64,000 bases of DNA, from NCBI GenBank assembly GCA_033439765.1, contig JAULSN010000001.1:5952001-6016000 (forward strand), written 5' to 3'. How positions within the stretch are numbered: position 1 is the stretch's first letter; the number at the start of each line of letters is the position of its first letter. Below, one piece after another: positions 12,062 through 24,200 of this stretch. The notes under the pieces are model-generated. The model made no database searches, was not told the origin of the DNA, and was given only the letters and a program-made list of their open reading frames with translations. The translations under genes and the position numbers were made by a program. Origin of the DNA: Lasiosphaeria ovina (taxonomy: Eukaryota > Ascomycota > Sordariomycetes > Sordariales > Lasiosphaeriaceae).

Positions 12062-15000
12062 CTATGATACAGTTGCCGCCGGTTCATGCGTCTCGTAGTC
12101 TCTCAATGTGCCCACTGGTAGATCCCCGAGGAGCTGCTGAGCAATCCGTATAGCGGGCTCTGGCAGCCCTGCCAGACGGGCCACTTTAAGTGCGTGACTT
12201 TGCCGGTTGACACCCTTTCGTAATCTGTGAACGTAAACAAAGCCGCCGTGTGCGTCTTCTTTCACATCGGTGCAGTACGTCTCCACGGCCCCTGCCGTCC
12301 CTCCATCCTCCAAGCGCATGCCGCGCTCAGTCACCAAGTCTGCGATCTTGTGAAAGTGCGTTGCAAACAGCACCCGGCACTTGTTGACGTGGACCAGGTG
12401 GTGCAGAGCAGCAAAGGCCACGGCGGCGCCGTCCTCGGGCGTGGTGCCCCGGCCGACCTCGTCCATGATGACAAAGGAGCGCGGCGTGGCCTGGCGCAGG
12501 ATGACGGCCGTCTCGAGCATCTCGACCATGAAGGTGCTCTGGTCCTGGAACAGGTTGTCGGCCGAGCCGACGCGGCTGAAGATGGCGTCGACCACGCCCA
12601 GCTCGGCGTAGTCGGCCGGCACGTAGCAGCCGATCTGCGCCAGCACAGTGATGAGAGCGTTCTGCCGCAGGAACGTCGACTTGCCCGCCATGTTCGGCCC
12701 CGTGATCAGCCACGCCCGCCCGTGGCCTGGCGCGCCGACCAGGCAGTCGTTGCGCTGGAACGTGCGCCCTTGCTCGGCGAGTCCGCCCTCGACGGTCGGG
12801 TGGCGTCCGCCCATGATTATTGTCTGCTGCTGCTGTGTTGTCGTGTTGTTAGTGGGGGTGGTGTTGGCGGTGTCCTTGAGCACGGGCCGCGTCAGCCCCT
12901 TCTCCACGGCGAGCCGCGCAAACGACGTGGCGATGTCGAGCTCGTCAAGCACGGCGGCGTTGCGCCGCAGCTTGACCAGGCTCAGCACGACCTGCTCGCG
13001 CAGCACCGCGAACATGCGCTGCTCGGCCGCGCGCATCTGGAACCGCACCTTGTCGAGCCGCTCGCCCAGCGCCGTCCACTCGGGCTGGTGGAACGACCGC
13101 GTCGACCGGCTCGCCGACAGCGTGGTCGCGGCAGTGGCGGCCGCGGCAGCGGCGTCCTTGCCCTTGACGTGGCAGATGTGGCCGAGCCCGGGAGTCCAGC
13201 GGAGCGTCAGGCTGGCGGCGTTGAGACGCGCGCGCAGCGTCTCGGTCAGCTCAGCCCGGTCCTGCGAGAGCGCCGCCAGCTCCTTGTGCAGGCGCGCCAG
13301 GCCCGGCGAGGCGTTGGGCTTCATGATCCACACCTCGTTGTCCTCGCCGTAGTGGTCGCGGAGGGATGTGGCTGCGGCGGCAGATCTCTTCTTGCTGCTC
13401 TTGGCCGCCGCCGCCGCCGCCGAACTCGTCGCCGCCCCCTTGGGCAGCAGTTGGCCGTCCGCGTCGGTCCCCTCCGTCTTGACAATCTCCTGTGCCAGCG
13501 CAATCATCTCGCCCGCCTCGCTGTCTTCGATCTGGTGCTGCTGCACGAGGCCCTCCTCGTCGATGGCGTCTTTGATGCGCTGCGCTAGCTGCAACGGCCG
13601 GTCCAAGCTGATGCGGCCGATCATGGTCGATAGGCAGTCAGCCTGCTGGCTGGGCTTTATGGGAGATGGCGATGACGGCGGCAGTGGTGGATGCTCCTGT
13701 GTTGTATGAGACGCGATGGAGGCCTGGAGCAGGTTGACAATGTCCTCAGTCGCCTTGACGGTGCTGGCAAGCCGGAGGAGGTCGTCCGGCTCGCCGCGGT
13801 TCATGGCGAACTTCTGCACGAGACGCTGCGAGTCGTGGCTTCTGCGCAGGAGGATGACGATCGAGTCTCGGAGATCCTCTTCTTGTATGAACCAAGAGAC
13901 AAGCTCCTGCCTCAGGTTGATGACCTCCAACGATGTGGACGGGGAGCCTATAATATGGCACACACACACTCGTGTCAGCTAGGTCTCGGGGTTTTCATTT
14001 GTGGCCCAATATCAACAGGTAACAAGAACCGAGCAAGAGTAAAGAGACAGGCAAGCCTACTTAGCCATTCGTTGAGAAGCCTTGCGCCACTCTTAGTGAC
14101 AGTCCGGCGGATGGCGTGCAACAGGCTTCCCCGAAACACATTGTCCCGGATAGTCTGCTTGAGCTCCAGCGACCGCATGCTGTTCTTGTCGATGCCCATG
14201 ACCTGCATGCTCTCGAAGCGGAGCGGAGGCTGCAGCTTCATGCTGGGCCCCCGCAGGCGCTCCTTTACAAAGTGCAGCAACAGGCTGCCGGCCCGCACCT
14301 CGTCCTCGGTGAACTGCTCGGCCGTCCGGGCGAGGATCTCAGACTCGAGCATGGGCGCCCACTCGGACAAGGTTTGCAGCTTGCCCTGGGGAGAATACGT
14401 TACGAGGTACCTCTCCTCGGCGAGGATGGACAGGACCGAATGGCTCGGGCCGGCCTCGAGGGCCTTGTCCAACACGACTTCGCGGGGAGACACGCGCGCC
14501 AGCACGGAGCCTAGCGACGAGAGCGTCGCCGGCTGTGTATAAAAACAGCCCGTCGACAGGTCGAGCCAGGCGAGGCCCACCGAGGTCGAGTCACCACGTG
14601 CTGGGCTACTACTGCCGTCTTCGGCAGAAGAGGGAGTAGGCCCGGATGGTCTGGCCTCTGGGAGGTGGATGGCCATGACATAGTTGTTTGCATACGGGTC
14701 CATGAAGTTCTCGTCGATGAGGGTGCCGGGGGTGACGATGCGGGCTACTCTGCGGTCATGCAGCAGCCCCCCTGACTTGACCTTTTCGGAGGGACCGTTA
14801 GGGAACTCCTCTGCGATGGCTACGTGGCGGTTGAGGTCCTGGACTAGAACCTTGAGGAAACGGTCCAGCTGGAAGAAGGGAAACCCGGCCTGGCAGCACA
14901 GCGTCTATCAGAATACAGTCGATCTACTTGGGGAAGGAGCGGGCACGCGGCAGGGCACACGAGAGTCAGAGACATAGAGAGAGAGAGAGAGAGGTATACC

Positions 15001-15584
15001 ATGGGCACGGGGCCGGCGCTAGTCCGCTTCTGGGCGACCTTGAGATTTAGTAGCGGGCCATACTCGTCGGCGTGCTCAAAGTATAGCTCGTAGAAGCCGC
15101 CGACACGCGTGAGGAGCACGCAGTTGTCAAACTTTAGCATGTTGCGGCGGGCCTGCAGGACCACGGTCGGGTAGGCGGGGCCATCCTCGGCCTCCGCCGC
15201 AGCAGGGGGCAAGGGCGGCTCAGCGACGATGAGGCCCTGAGGCAGCTCGCCCAGCGTCACGACGGTTTTGGTCTTCTTGCCGCAAACGTGGGCCAGGGGC
15301 AGGAACGCAGCTCCAGCACGGGTCTGCGGCCCAGGAGTGCCAGTGCCAGCCGAAGCAGGCAATCCAAGGGCGGCGAAGGGAGTGGCCGTCCCCGTCCTCG
15401 TCCTCGTCCTCGACCTCGACCCCGGCCCCGACTTCGACCTCGAAAGTGTGGTCACATTATGGACCGTAAACCGGCCGACAGTGGCGGCACTGCTGCACAA
15501 AGGCGAACGAGACGCAGACGCAGACGCAGAGCCTCTACACGCAATCCGGACGCGCGGGACTGAGGGCGCGCGCGGGGATAGCAT
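12062..15584 (-). CDS. MSH1: Mitochondrial DNA mismatch repair ATPase Msh1 (MutS family)
   Basis: Exons 15000-15584, 14061-14889 and 12062-13947 give 1099 residues (yeast Msh1 959). It guards mitochondrial DNA against mismatches and rearrangement. The N terminus is rich in Arg/Ser/Ala with no acidic residues for ~60 residues, as expected of a mitochondrial presequence. The MutS N-terminal domain shows VGGFYELYFEHADEYGPLL and PFFQLDRFLKVLVQDL. The lever/core domain has ELKQTIRDNVFRGSLLHAIR and GARLLNEWLSSPSTSLE across an intron. The ATPase has Walker A GPNMAGKST (~886) and Walker B FVIMDEVGRGTT (~964). An Ala/Lys/Ser-rich insert near residues 620-650 and others account for the extra length. 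The ATG at 15584 is the first in the frame, since no ATG lies upstream for over 130 nt; a further 5' exon is possible. Donors are GTATAC and GTAGGC. Confidence 0.92.
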
Positions 15585-17941
15585 CAAGAGTGGCCTGTTT
15601 GGCAACCTGCGTTGCGGGTTCCAGTCCCCGTTAAAAAGAGAGCTTGGGGAAAAGTAGCACCGAGTGGTTGGTTGGTTTGCGAGGATGGAAACCTTTGACT
15701 GATGTGCGCTATGTACGGGTAGGAAATTATTAGGGTGCCGACAACGTGATCGTGAAAACGCAAAAAGGGAGCACCCCTGTCTTTTCCCTTGGGTGCCCTA
15801 CCCTTCGCTCAGGTGCATGTCAGTGGCACCACCTGGCAATGGATGCCAAGCAAGGAAGACGCCCCAGGAGGCCAGGGGCCGACATCAAGATCAGATCTGT
15901 GTCTCCATGACATGGAATGAAATATGGTGTAAATAAGTTGTGTAGCACTCTGGAATGTAGGTGCCTGGGGACACCAGATGGCTGACGGAGTTTAGAGATG
16001 ATGAGGTGTTATTCGAACAGAACCCCGCCATCAGTAGCATTGAATGGTGGCCAGGCAAGCCAGGCTATAGCTTCTTCAGGAAACCTGGAAAGGAACTTGA
16101 CGTCGCACAAGGGCAGGCGCGCTCCACCTCACCTCAGTCCTTATGCATCACAGCCCTTCCATTCTGGGCTGTCCGTCTTGTTTACTCACCATGCCTCGGG
16201 GTGTAGTAATCATTTTGTGTATTTTCTATTCTGTAGTGCACGTACTAATAAATTGTCTGCGGACTTGGCCTGCGGATTTGTACACTCTTTTTCCGTACTT
16301 CCGGGTTTGTAATCGGGAATATCGGTTATCAATCGTCGGCTGCGACAACTTGCCTTACAAGGCTTTTACTTACTAATTTATGTAGGCCGAATCCTTACAT
16401 AATCCGAGCCGTTCTAGACCATTTACCCAAAATGTCTGAAGCGATTGCTGGAGAACGGCAGAACAGCAGAACTAATGGTACCACAATGCCAATTTTATAG
16501 ACCTGGTATAAGTTTGGTAAGGAGCAGCGAGCAGGCTCGGCAACATTTAGTCGGGATGCCTCGTCTGTGGTTACTGGTTATTATGGTATGGGTCATTATT
16601 ATTGCGCATGGCATGGCATGGCAACTTGGCAAGGTAGTTGGCCGCGGTAGTCGAAATCGGATGTCATGCTCCGTATAATGGTCGGGAATAGAGGCAGAGC
16701 GGCCGATTAGTCTCTGGCCAGTCCCGAAAACCCGATGGTCTCCGGTGGTCTCCGGTGGTCTCCGGGATTCCGCAGGGCCCAATGAAAACCGCCGCCCCCT
16801 CGAGCTAGGCTATATGGAGGGTGGATCGGCGCCTGCCTCCAAGTCTGACTTCTGATGAAATCATGAAGTGGCACAACCAAATCCGCCCACGAAATCCGAC
16901 TAAACATGGCAAGACCAAATCCCGAAGCTGCTGGGCCTTGTACGGGCGGCAGACGGACGGGATCCTTCGCTCTTGCCTTACCAGTGCTGCTGCTGCTGCT
17001 GGGGGCAAAGCAAAGCGGGCCAAGACAGTGGAGAACCGGAAAATGGATGGGGCCAATGGCGCGCTGGCTCGGGCTCGCCTGATTCTAGGGTGGCTCGATT
17101 GTCGCTCTCGGCCCAACTGCACCTCGGAGGCCCATTTGCCAGAGTCTCGTCGGCATCGACCGATTTGTGCCCGAGGTGGCCCAGTTCTGTCCTCATTTCC
17201 ATGCTGTCCCGAGCACCTCTCAGGCCATTTCCCACCGGCTCCGCCTGCTGCCACCCCTCAGCTTCCCTCGAGCTTACCTCTTCAAGATAGCCAGCCACCT
17301 AGGACCTGCCTTCCCTACGTGCTGAACTAGCCGCCAGCCGCAGATTTAACGGCCCCCCCAACTTGGCGCTTGAAAGTCATGAAGCCACCCAATTTATAAC
17401 CTGCCCAGAGGTAGGTACCCAGGTAGCCGTCGTTAGGAGTTCCATGCCAGGTGCCAGGGCAGTAGGTCGCTGGGTCCCGTCAGGTCGGACCCCATCCAAG
17501 GACGTCACTTTCATACGATTTGTAATTCCATGTAAGGCATTCAAATCAGGGTATAAAGAAGGCAAGTCGGCTTTTGGCTGGCCTACCTAGCACCCCCTCG
17601 GGGTTTTGCTTAGCCCGTTTAACTCCTGTTTCCTACTTCCTCGCAGTATTAGGATTACCCGATCACCTTGGCCTCTGTTCCATGGATGCAAGTCGTATAT
17701 ACCTTACCTCGCAGACGTATCCGTACATACATACCTCCCTCCCTTGCTGCATCTTGTGCATCCCATCCCATCCCACCTGCAAATCCCCCGTTCCGGTCGC
17801 ACTCCGCCGAGCTCACCCTTCCCGGCCCCCCTATTACACCAAAGCCGCGGCAACAAGACAAGGCAAACGAACCCAATGTGAAAAGAAGGGACAGCAAAAC
17901 ATCATTTTCATCCTCGAATACGATATCGCAGCAATATAACC
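15585..17941. other. Gene-free stretch between divergent MSH1 and an unrecognised gene
   Basis: 2.4 kb with no supportable gene. ORFs of 149-169 codons around 16.8-17.3 kb overlap on both strands and have random-looking composition. Visible structure: three perfect 10-nt repeats at 16736-16765, a short CTG run near 16981-16997, and TAGGTACC-type words near 17410. The final ~250 nt are pyrimidine-rich with repeated CATCC words and are probably the 5' leader of the gene starting at 17942. Confidence 0.5.
16736..16765 (+). repeat. Three perfect 10-nt tandem repeats (TGGTCTCCGG)
   Basis: TGGTCTCCGG occurs three times without mismatch in a gene-free stretch. The unit contains the palindrome-like CCGG at its end. 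Confidence 0.9.
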
Positions 17942-19120
17942 ATGGCGGCGTCATTGCCGCCCTTCTTCAACCCCCAGGTCCCCATCACCCCTCCGCCAGA
18001 TCAGCCCATGTTTACAAAGCGGCCGTTCCCCCCCAATATGGCACCCATGTTTGCTCAGGGGGGCAGCTATCAAGCAGCCGGCAACACCGCTATCCCACCA
18101 GCCGCCATGTTCACCACCAACCCTCAAGAGAGCAGCAACAATAATAACAGCAATCCAAACCAACCGAACAAGAAAGATGCCCCCTTACGGCCGTCACTAC
18201 AGCAGCAGCAGCAGCAGCAGCAGCAACTACCACCATTATCAATGCCGCCCTCGACGGCTTTCCCGTTCGGCGACCACGATCTGGCCAAGGACCCCCGCTA
18301 CGTCGCCATGGCGTCGCGCATAGCCAGTTACTACCAACAGCGGTGCCGAGCCATCACCAACTACCAGCAGCAACAGTGCCAGGCGTGGGCGAGCATGCAT
18401 CGCAAGAAGTGCCAGGAGATGATGCAGGCGGCCATGCTGATCGTGGCCTGGTACATCCGCGACCGCATTTCGCGGCGGCGGCGGCGGCAGAAGCGCGCGT
18501 TCAAGCGGGGGCTGGCGCGCAAGGCCGCTGTCCCGCCCATCTCAGCCGCGCGCAACGGCGCCGGCGGAGGGCGCATTACCAAGGGCGAGGCAGTGCGGCG
18601 GTGGGTCATGGACGTGCCTGTCCCCACCGCGACGGCAGACAAGGACCGTGACGGCGATAGCAACGGGGCTGCTGCTGCTGCTGCCCCCGTGCACGACGCG
18701 CTGGTAGACGAGGAGGAGGCCGCCTTCTTCCTGGGCCGGGAACCTCCGGCGCCCACGGGAGCGGCGGCGGCGCGGGCGGGGGAACGGGACAAGGACGCGC
18801 ACCTCTTCAGCGTCGCCGATCACCTCATCAAGAGCCAGCTAGCGCGCATCGACGTGCCGCTGCTCGGCGCGCTGTCGTTTGACGAGAGCGACACGGAGAG
18901 CGAGAGCTCGTATGATGACGACGAGGACTACGAAGAAGACGCCGGGAACTGTGAAGACGGCGACGTGGATGCCATGGTGGAGGACGGCCAGGAAGGGGGG
19001 GACGAAGAGCTCGATGATGAAGACGACGAAGACGCTGAAGGGGACGACGACGAGGAGATCACATCCAAGGGAGTGCAGCTGGGCACCAGCAAGCCTACCA
19101 CGAGGAGTTCAGTGTCATGA
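17942..19120 (+). CDS. Unrecognised Gln-rich protein with basic helix and acidic tail
   Basis: A single-exon frame of 392 residues with a good start context (AACCATGG). I do not recognise a family. The first ~100 residues are Pro/Asn/Gln-rich with a run of nine Gln (~86-94). Residues ~115-200 look helical and unusual: repeated Gln-Gln/Cys pairs (YYQQRCRAITNYQQQQCQAW), then a hydrophobic stretch (AAMLIVAWYI) directly followed by a strongly basic cluster (RRRRRQKRAFKRG). A segment KGEAVRRWVMDVP and another, HLFSVADHLIKSQLARIDVP, look ordered and could be conserved. The last ~80 residues are almost all Asp/Glu/Ser. The basic-then-acidic layout would suit a nuclear or nucleic-acid-associated protein, but that is inference only. 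Long promoters on both sides suggest an independent transcription unit. Confidence 0.7.
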   Translation: MAASLPPFFNPQVPITPPPDQPMFTKRPFPPNMAPMFAQGGSYQAAGNTAIPPAAMFTTNPQESSNNNNSNPNQPNKKDAPLRPSLQQQQQQQQQLPPLSMPPSTAFPFGDHDLAKDPRYVAMASRIASYYQQRCRAITNYQQQQCQAWASMHRKKCQEMMQAAMLIVAWYIRDRISRRRRRQKRAFKRGLARKAAVPPISAARNGAGGGRITKGEAVRRWVMDVPVPTATADKDRDGDSNGAAAAAAPVHDALVDEEEAAFFLGREPPAPTGAAAARAGERDKDAHLFSVADHLIKSQLARIDVPLLGALSFDESDTESESSYDDDEDYEEDAGNCEDGDVDAMVEDGQEGGDEELDDEDDEDAEGDDDEEITSKGVQLGTSKPTTRSSVS

Positions 19121-21204
19121 CACGTCTTTCTTTCACAACTCTATTTTCATTTATTGCTTGTTGGGATATATCATGAACATGGCGGGCGGGCTCGACCCCT
19201 TCTCGGCCGAGATAACGTTGGGGTTCTTGCTGCTTGGACGGGGAGTTGGACGGCGCAACGTTGGATTTACAATGTCATTAGCGGACCGGCAAGCGTTGCA
19301 TAGGTATTCATACACGCCGAAGATGTATTTGGTTTATTGATTCGACCTCCCCGGAGGACATACTGTGACAGTATTCAGATAATAATGCCCTTAGCTTGAT
19401 ACCCATACACATATGCTAAACATCAACATTAAAAAAAAATCATACATTCACATATATACGTACCTAGATTTTTGTGTGTTACTCGTGGCGTTGCTATACG
19501 TACGACACATCTCGGAGTAAGATCGGTTGCGTCGGTCAGTCACAGGATCGTTTACGCGCCGCGTGTCTTCAGAGCGGCCCACCCATTTTCTCGAGTCTTG
19601 GTTTCCGGCGGCCGAACACCGATTTGCTGCACCGCCGCGGCTGAAACTACCTAGGTACCTTAATAACATCCATGTGCTGGAGCGCGAAGCGACAACTTCC
19701 GCCGATGGCGGCACCGGAGGTCGGTGGATGGGGCGGCAAGGTAAATCCGTAAGATGGAATTACCATCGGGGCTTACCTAGGAATGTATCTCCGGCGAAGC
19801 CGGCTGGGTGCCGTAAGCCCTACTGGCCAAGCGTTCATTTTTCGCCTCTTCTTCATCATTTCCAAATTTCCATCGTTTGTGTGATTAAACCTTGAAGAAT
19901 GAAGACAAATCTCCGGGGTTTCGCTTGTGTCGTTTGTTTGTCATCCTGTCGGATTCGCACTACTTTTTGCGACCGTCTTCCCGACCGAGCGGACAATTGT
20001 ATTGTGCTCGATTACGCGATTATTAATTGTCGGGGAACTTGTGGCCTGTCTGGGGCCCTGGGCGGTCCTTTCCAGCCGGCCACCATCCAAGTTGTGGCCC
20101 GCCCGCGCGGCTCTCGTATACTCGCCACGTTCGCCCGCCCGTACGGGCACAAGCGTGAAAGAGACTCGGCTCGGGGAGTTCAACTGTGCCGGCGGCTAGA
20201 TCAGTCAGATCGTGAAAGTACCATTTGCAGCCCATTGTGGGATAGGAGAGAGCATGCATTTGATTTGCGGTGGTAGGCCCTTCCCCTTTGGATGGATAGA
20301 TAGGTGTTAGGCTACAACACTTCTCGCTTCGCAAGTTTGGAGTCTTTCTCACTCGTGCTCGCCGACTACGGGTGGCGCCACCGGGGAACGATGCTCTGCC
20401 ACTCTAGATCGCATCCTATAGGTACCTAGGTACATACCTAAGGTATCCTGTCTCTCGGACACTGCCTACTGCCTTTGGAGCGTTGCGTATGAAAGGCTTG
20501 TTAACTGCTCGCGGCTGTAAAACCCCGAGAATACCGAGTTCCAAACACGCACAGAGACTACTCCATAAGACGGGATGTTATTGGCCGCCCAGATGGCCGC
20601 GCGGTTCACGACTTTGGCGCGGTTTCCGAGTCCGCTCTCAGGAGAGCCAGGAACAGTGGAAGAGACGATGCGAGACTGGCTTGGCGCTTCGAGTGCCCGC
20701 ATTCTGCACCAGCTGATCATCCCCACATCGTGCTTGTTGCTGGCTACGGTATGTACCCCGCATCCGCCCTGTGTTTCAACGGCTGACAGCTTCCAGCTCT
20801 GGGGCGGGATGGAGCTTCCCCGGTCCCGTGTGGAGCACACCTCAGGTGCCTCGTCTCCCCGCCATCCGTCAACCTACTCGCTTGTTCCAATCATCACACA
20901 CCTGCTGTCAATTGCTGCTCGGTGCTGAAAGAGTCGCCAATTGATATTTGGCTCGGTCCCTCCCAGCCCGTATTGGTTGCCAGCTTTGCTCTTCCGTCCT
21001 CTCCGATCCCCATTGTCGTACGGATACCACTTGTCCTTGTCCAAGTCGGCAACAACAAGCAACAAGCTCCCATTCAGCACTTTGCACCCGCAATTCCCAT
21101 TCTACGGTCGAGCTACCAACACACTTTCATCAAAGGACGTAACACTCCAAAAAACACCACCCAGAAGCCAAACTCAATTGACTTGACTCGACTTGGCCGA
21201 CACG
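19121..21204. other. Gene-free stretch upstream of AMS1
   Basis: 2.1 kb without a convincing gene. It contains several CCTAGG-centred palindromes (near 19650, 19780 and 20420) and AT-rich sequence at 19330-19450. A pyrimidine-rich segment with many CCC/TCC words (20940-21200) is probably the AMS1 5' leader. A 173-codon ORF at 20922-21443 is out of frame with the mannosidase and is rejected. Confidence 0.5.
20417..20440. repeat. TACCTAGGTA-type palindrome cluster
   Basis: The sequence AGGTACCTAGGTACATACCT contains overlapping palindromes GGTACC and TACCTAGGTA. The same core recurs at about 19648, 52089 and 52116. Confidence 0.7.
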
Positions 21205-24200
21205 ATGGGCGGGGAGTCAGTCGCCCAGAGGGCGCCCAAGAGCGACTACCCGCTGCGCGCCCCGAAGCCCGTCGGCCAGATGATCTCGGGCATATACAAA
21301 GAGCGCATTGCCCAGTTCTATGCCGGCGGACAATGGGAGCACAACAACCTCCGCGCCATGATGAACGAGGGCATCGTCTCGGGCGAGCCTCACGTCAAGC
21401 TCTCCGTCTGGGATGCCCCAGACCAGACGAGGCCCACTTTTGACGACGCCGTGTCCCACGAGTTCAAGGAAACGTCGGTTGGCTCGTGGTTTGGCCCGTC
21501 CTGGACCACCCACTGGTTCAAGGTCGTGCTCAAGGTCCCCAAAGACCTCCTTGACAAGCGCCTGCTCGAGCTCCACTGGGATGGCAACAACGAGGGGCTA
21601 GTCTGGACCGAAGACGGCAACCCGCTGCAGGGCCTTACGGGCGGTGGCGAGCGTGTTGAATGGATCCTGCCAGAGTCGTTCCGCGACGGGAAGGAACACA
21701 CAATCTACATAGAGATGGCCTGCAACGGCATGTTTGGGAATGCAGCTGGCGGCGACGCGATCCAGCCACCCGATCCCAACAAGTACTTCCAGCTCAGCCG
21801 AGCCGAGATTGTTGCTGTAAACCCCGATGCCCGCCAGCTCTACATCGATATCTGGATCATTGGAGACGCCGCTAGGGAGTTCCCTTCAGACTCGTGGGAG
21901 CAACACAAGGCGCTCAACATCTGCAACAAGATCATTGACACATTTGAGCTGGGAAACAAGGACTCGCTCAAGGCCTGCCGCAAGGTTGCTGAAGAGTACC
22001 TTGGGCCCAACGTTAACTCGGCTAAGGTCTACGACACGGGTAAGGAAGCATTGGTGTTTGGAATTGGCCACTGCCATATCGATAGCTGTTGGCTCTGGCC
22101 CTTTGCCGAAACCAAACGCAAGGTCGCTCGATCCTGGTCCAACCAATGCGACCTGATGGATCGGTACCCCGAGCTCAACTTTGCTTGTTCCCAAGCCCAG
22201 CAGTACAAGTGGCTGAAGCAGTTGTATCCATATGTCTTTGAGAGGGTCAAGAAGAAGGTCGCCGAAGGTCGCTTTCACCCCATTGGAGGTAGCTGGGTCG
22301 AGCACGACACCAACATGCCCAGCGGAGAGTCGCTGGTCCGCCAGTTCCTGTACGGCCAACGCTTCTACGAGGGCAACTTTGGTAAGCGCTGCCAGACCTT
22401 TTGGCTGCCCGACACGTTTGGATATTCCAGCCAGCTACCCCAGCTCTGTCGTTTGTCTGGCATGACTCGATTCTTTACCCAGAAACTGAGCTGGAACAAC
22501 ATCAACAGGTTCCCTCATACCACCTTCAACTGGATTTCCCTGGATGGTAGCCAGGTGATATGCCACATGCCCCCAACAGAGACGTACACTGCCGATGCCC
22601 ACTTTGGCGACGTGAAGCGCAGCATGTCGCAGCACAAGTCTTTGGACCAGGACGCCACGTCACTTCTCGTCTTTGGCAAGGGTGACGGAGGCGGTGGCCC
22701 TACCTGGGAGCATATCGAAAAGCTTCGTCGCTGCCGCGGCATCGCCGACACCGTCGGCCTCCTGCCGCGTGTCCATATGGGTAACTCGGTCGACGACTTC
22801 TTCGATGCTCTGGAGCGGAAGGCCAGTTCCTTGACAACATGGTACGGCGAGCTCTACTTTGAATTCCACCGTGGGACGTACACGACTCAGGCAAACAACA
22901 AGCGCAACAACCGGAAGTCGGAGATAGTATTGCGGGATGTAGAGCTGCTCGCGACACTCGCGTCCCTCAAGAACAAGTCGTACAAGTACCCCAAGAAGGA
23001 TATTGACGACATGTGGGAGTCGGTTCTCCTCTGCCAGTTTCACGATTGCCTTCCAGGGAGCTCAATCGAAATGTGCTATGGCGACTCAAATAAGGCGAGA
23101 TAGACTCTTGCTGACCTCTATGAAGCCATGAAATATCTAACATTGCGATAGATCTATGCCGAGCTTTTTGAAACCGCGGGAAGGATACTTAAAGACATAT
23201 CCAAGGCGCTTGGTGTTTCCGAGGCCAAATCCACGACCATTGATAACGGTATCGCACTAAACACCTTGCCGTGGCACCGCAAGGGTCTTGTTGACATTTC
23301 CGCAAACGAGGCTGCCGTAGCCTGTGGCACCGGTCCGTTTTTGAGTCTGCGAGCGTTTAAAACCTCCGAAAAGAGTCCCGCAGTTACTCTTCACAAGTCT
23401 TCTGAGGGGGTCTTCGTCCTCGAGAATAGTCAGCTCAAGGTCGAGGTGAAGGCGGGATGCATCACGTCGCTGTTTGACAAATCAACCGAGCGAGAAGTAA
23501 TTCCAAAGGGCCAAAAAGCCAACCAATACGTCATCTTCGACGACAAACCCCTGTACTGGCAAGCCTGGGACGTCGAAGTCTATCATCTTGACACCCGCGA
23601 GGAGCTGTCATGTGGCGAGACAAAGGCGCACGAAGAGAAGGACCACCGTGTCAGCGTCGTCACCGAGACCAAGATCAGCGACAAGAGCCACATTGAAACT
23701 ATCATTACCCTGTCTGCCGCTATTGACGGCGAGCAGTCATATGTCGAGGTTACGAGCAAAGTGGTGTGGCACGAGACCATGAGGTTCCTCAAGGTTGAGT
23801 TCCCCGTCGACGTGCGCAACACCGAGGCCAGCTACGAGACCCAGTTCGGCGTGGTGAAGAGGCCCACTCACTACAACACCAGCTGGGATATGGCCAAGTT
23901 TGAGGTGTGCTGCCACAAGTTTGCCGACCTCTCAGAGCACGGCTACGGCGTCTCGATCCTTAACGACAGCAAGTACGGCTTCGCCACTGTCGGCTCGCTC
24001 ATGCGGCTGTCGCTGCTACGCAGCCCCAAGGCTCCCGACGCACATGCCGACATGGGCACCCATCACATCCGCTGGGCCATCCTGCCCCACGGCAGTTCCC
24101 TCGGCCCCACCACCGTGCGCAAGGCTTACGAATTCAACAACCCCCTCAAGCTCCTATCCGTGTCGACGGACGACAACAGCAACGTGGCCCGCTCTCTCCT

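Noticed and set aside
12227..13588. 453-codon plus-strand ORF antisense to MSH1
   Set aside because: It mirrors the MSH1 ATPase exon; high GC third positions leave the antisense frame open. Arg/Gly/Ala-rich with no domain.
15590..15640. Possible tRNA because of GGGTTCCAGTCCC (B-box-like)
   Set aside because: No matching acceptor stem or A box at the right spacing, and the sequence lies at the MSH1 5' end.
16805..17330. Overlapping 149- and 169-codon ORFs on both strands
   Set aside because: Mutually antisense, no conserved-looking segment, no splice support.
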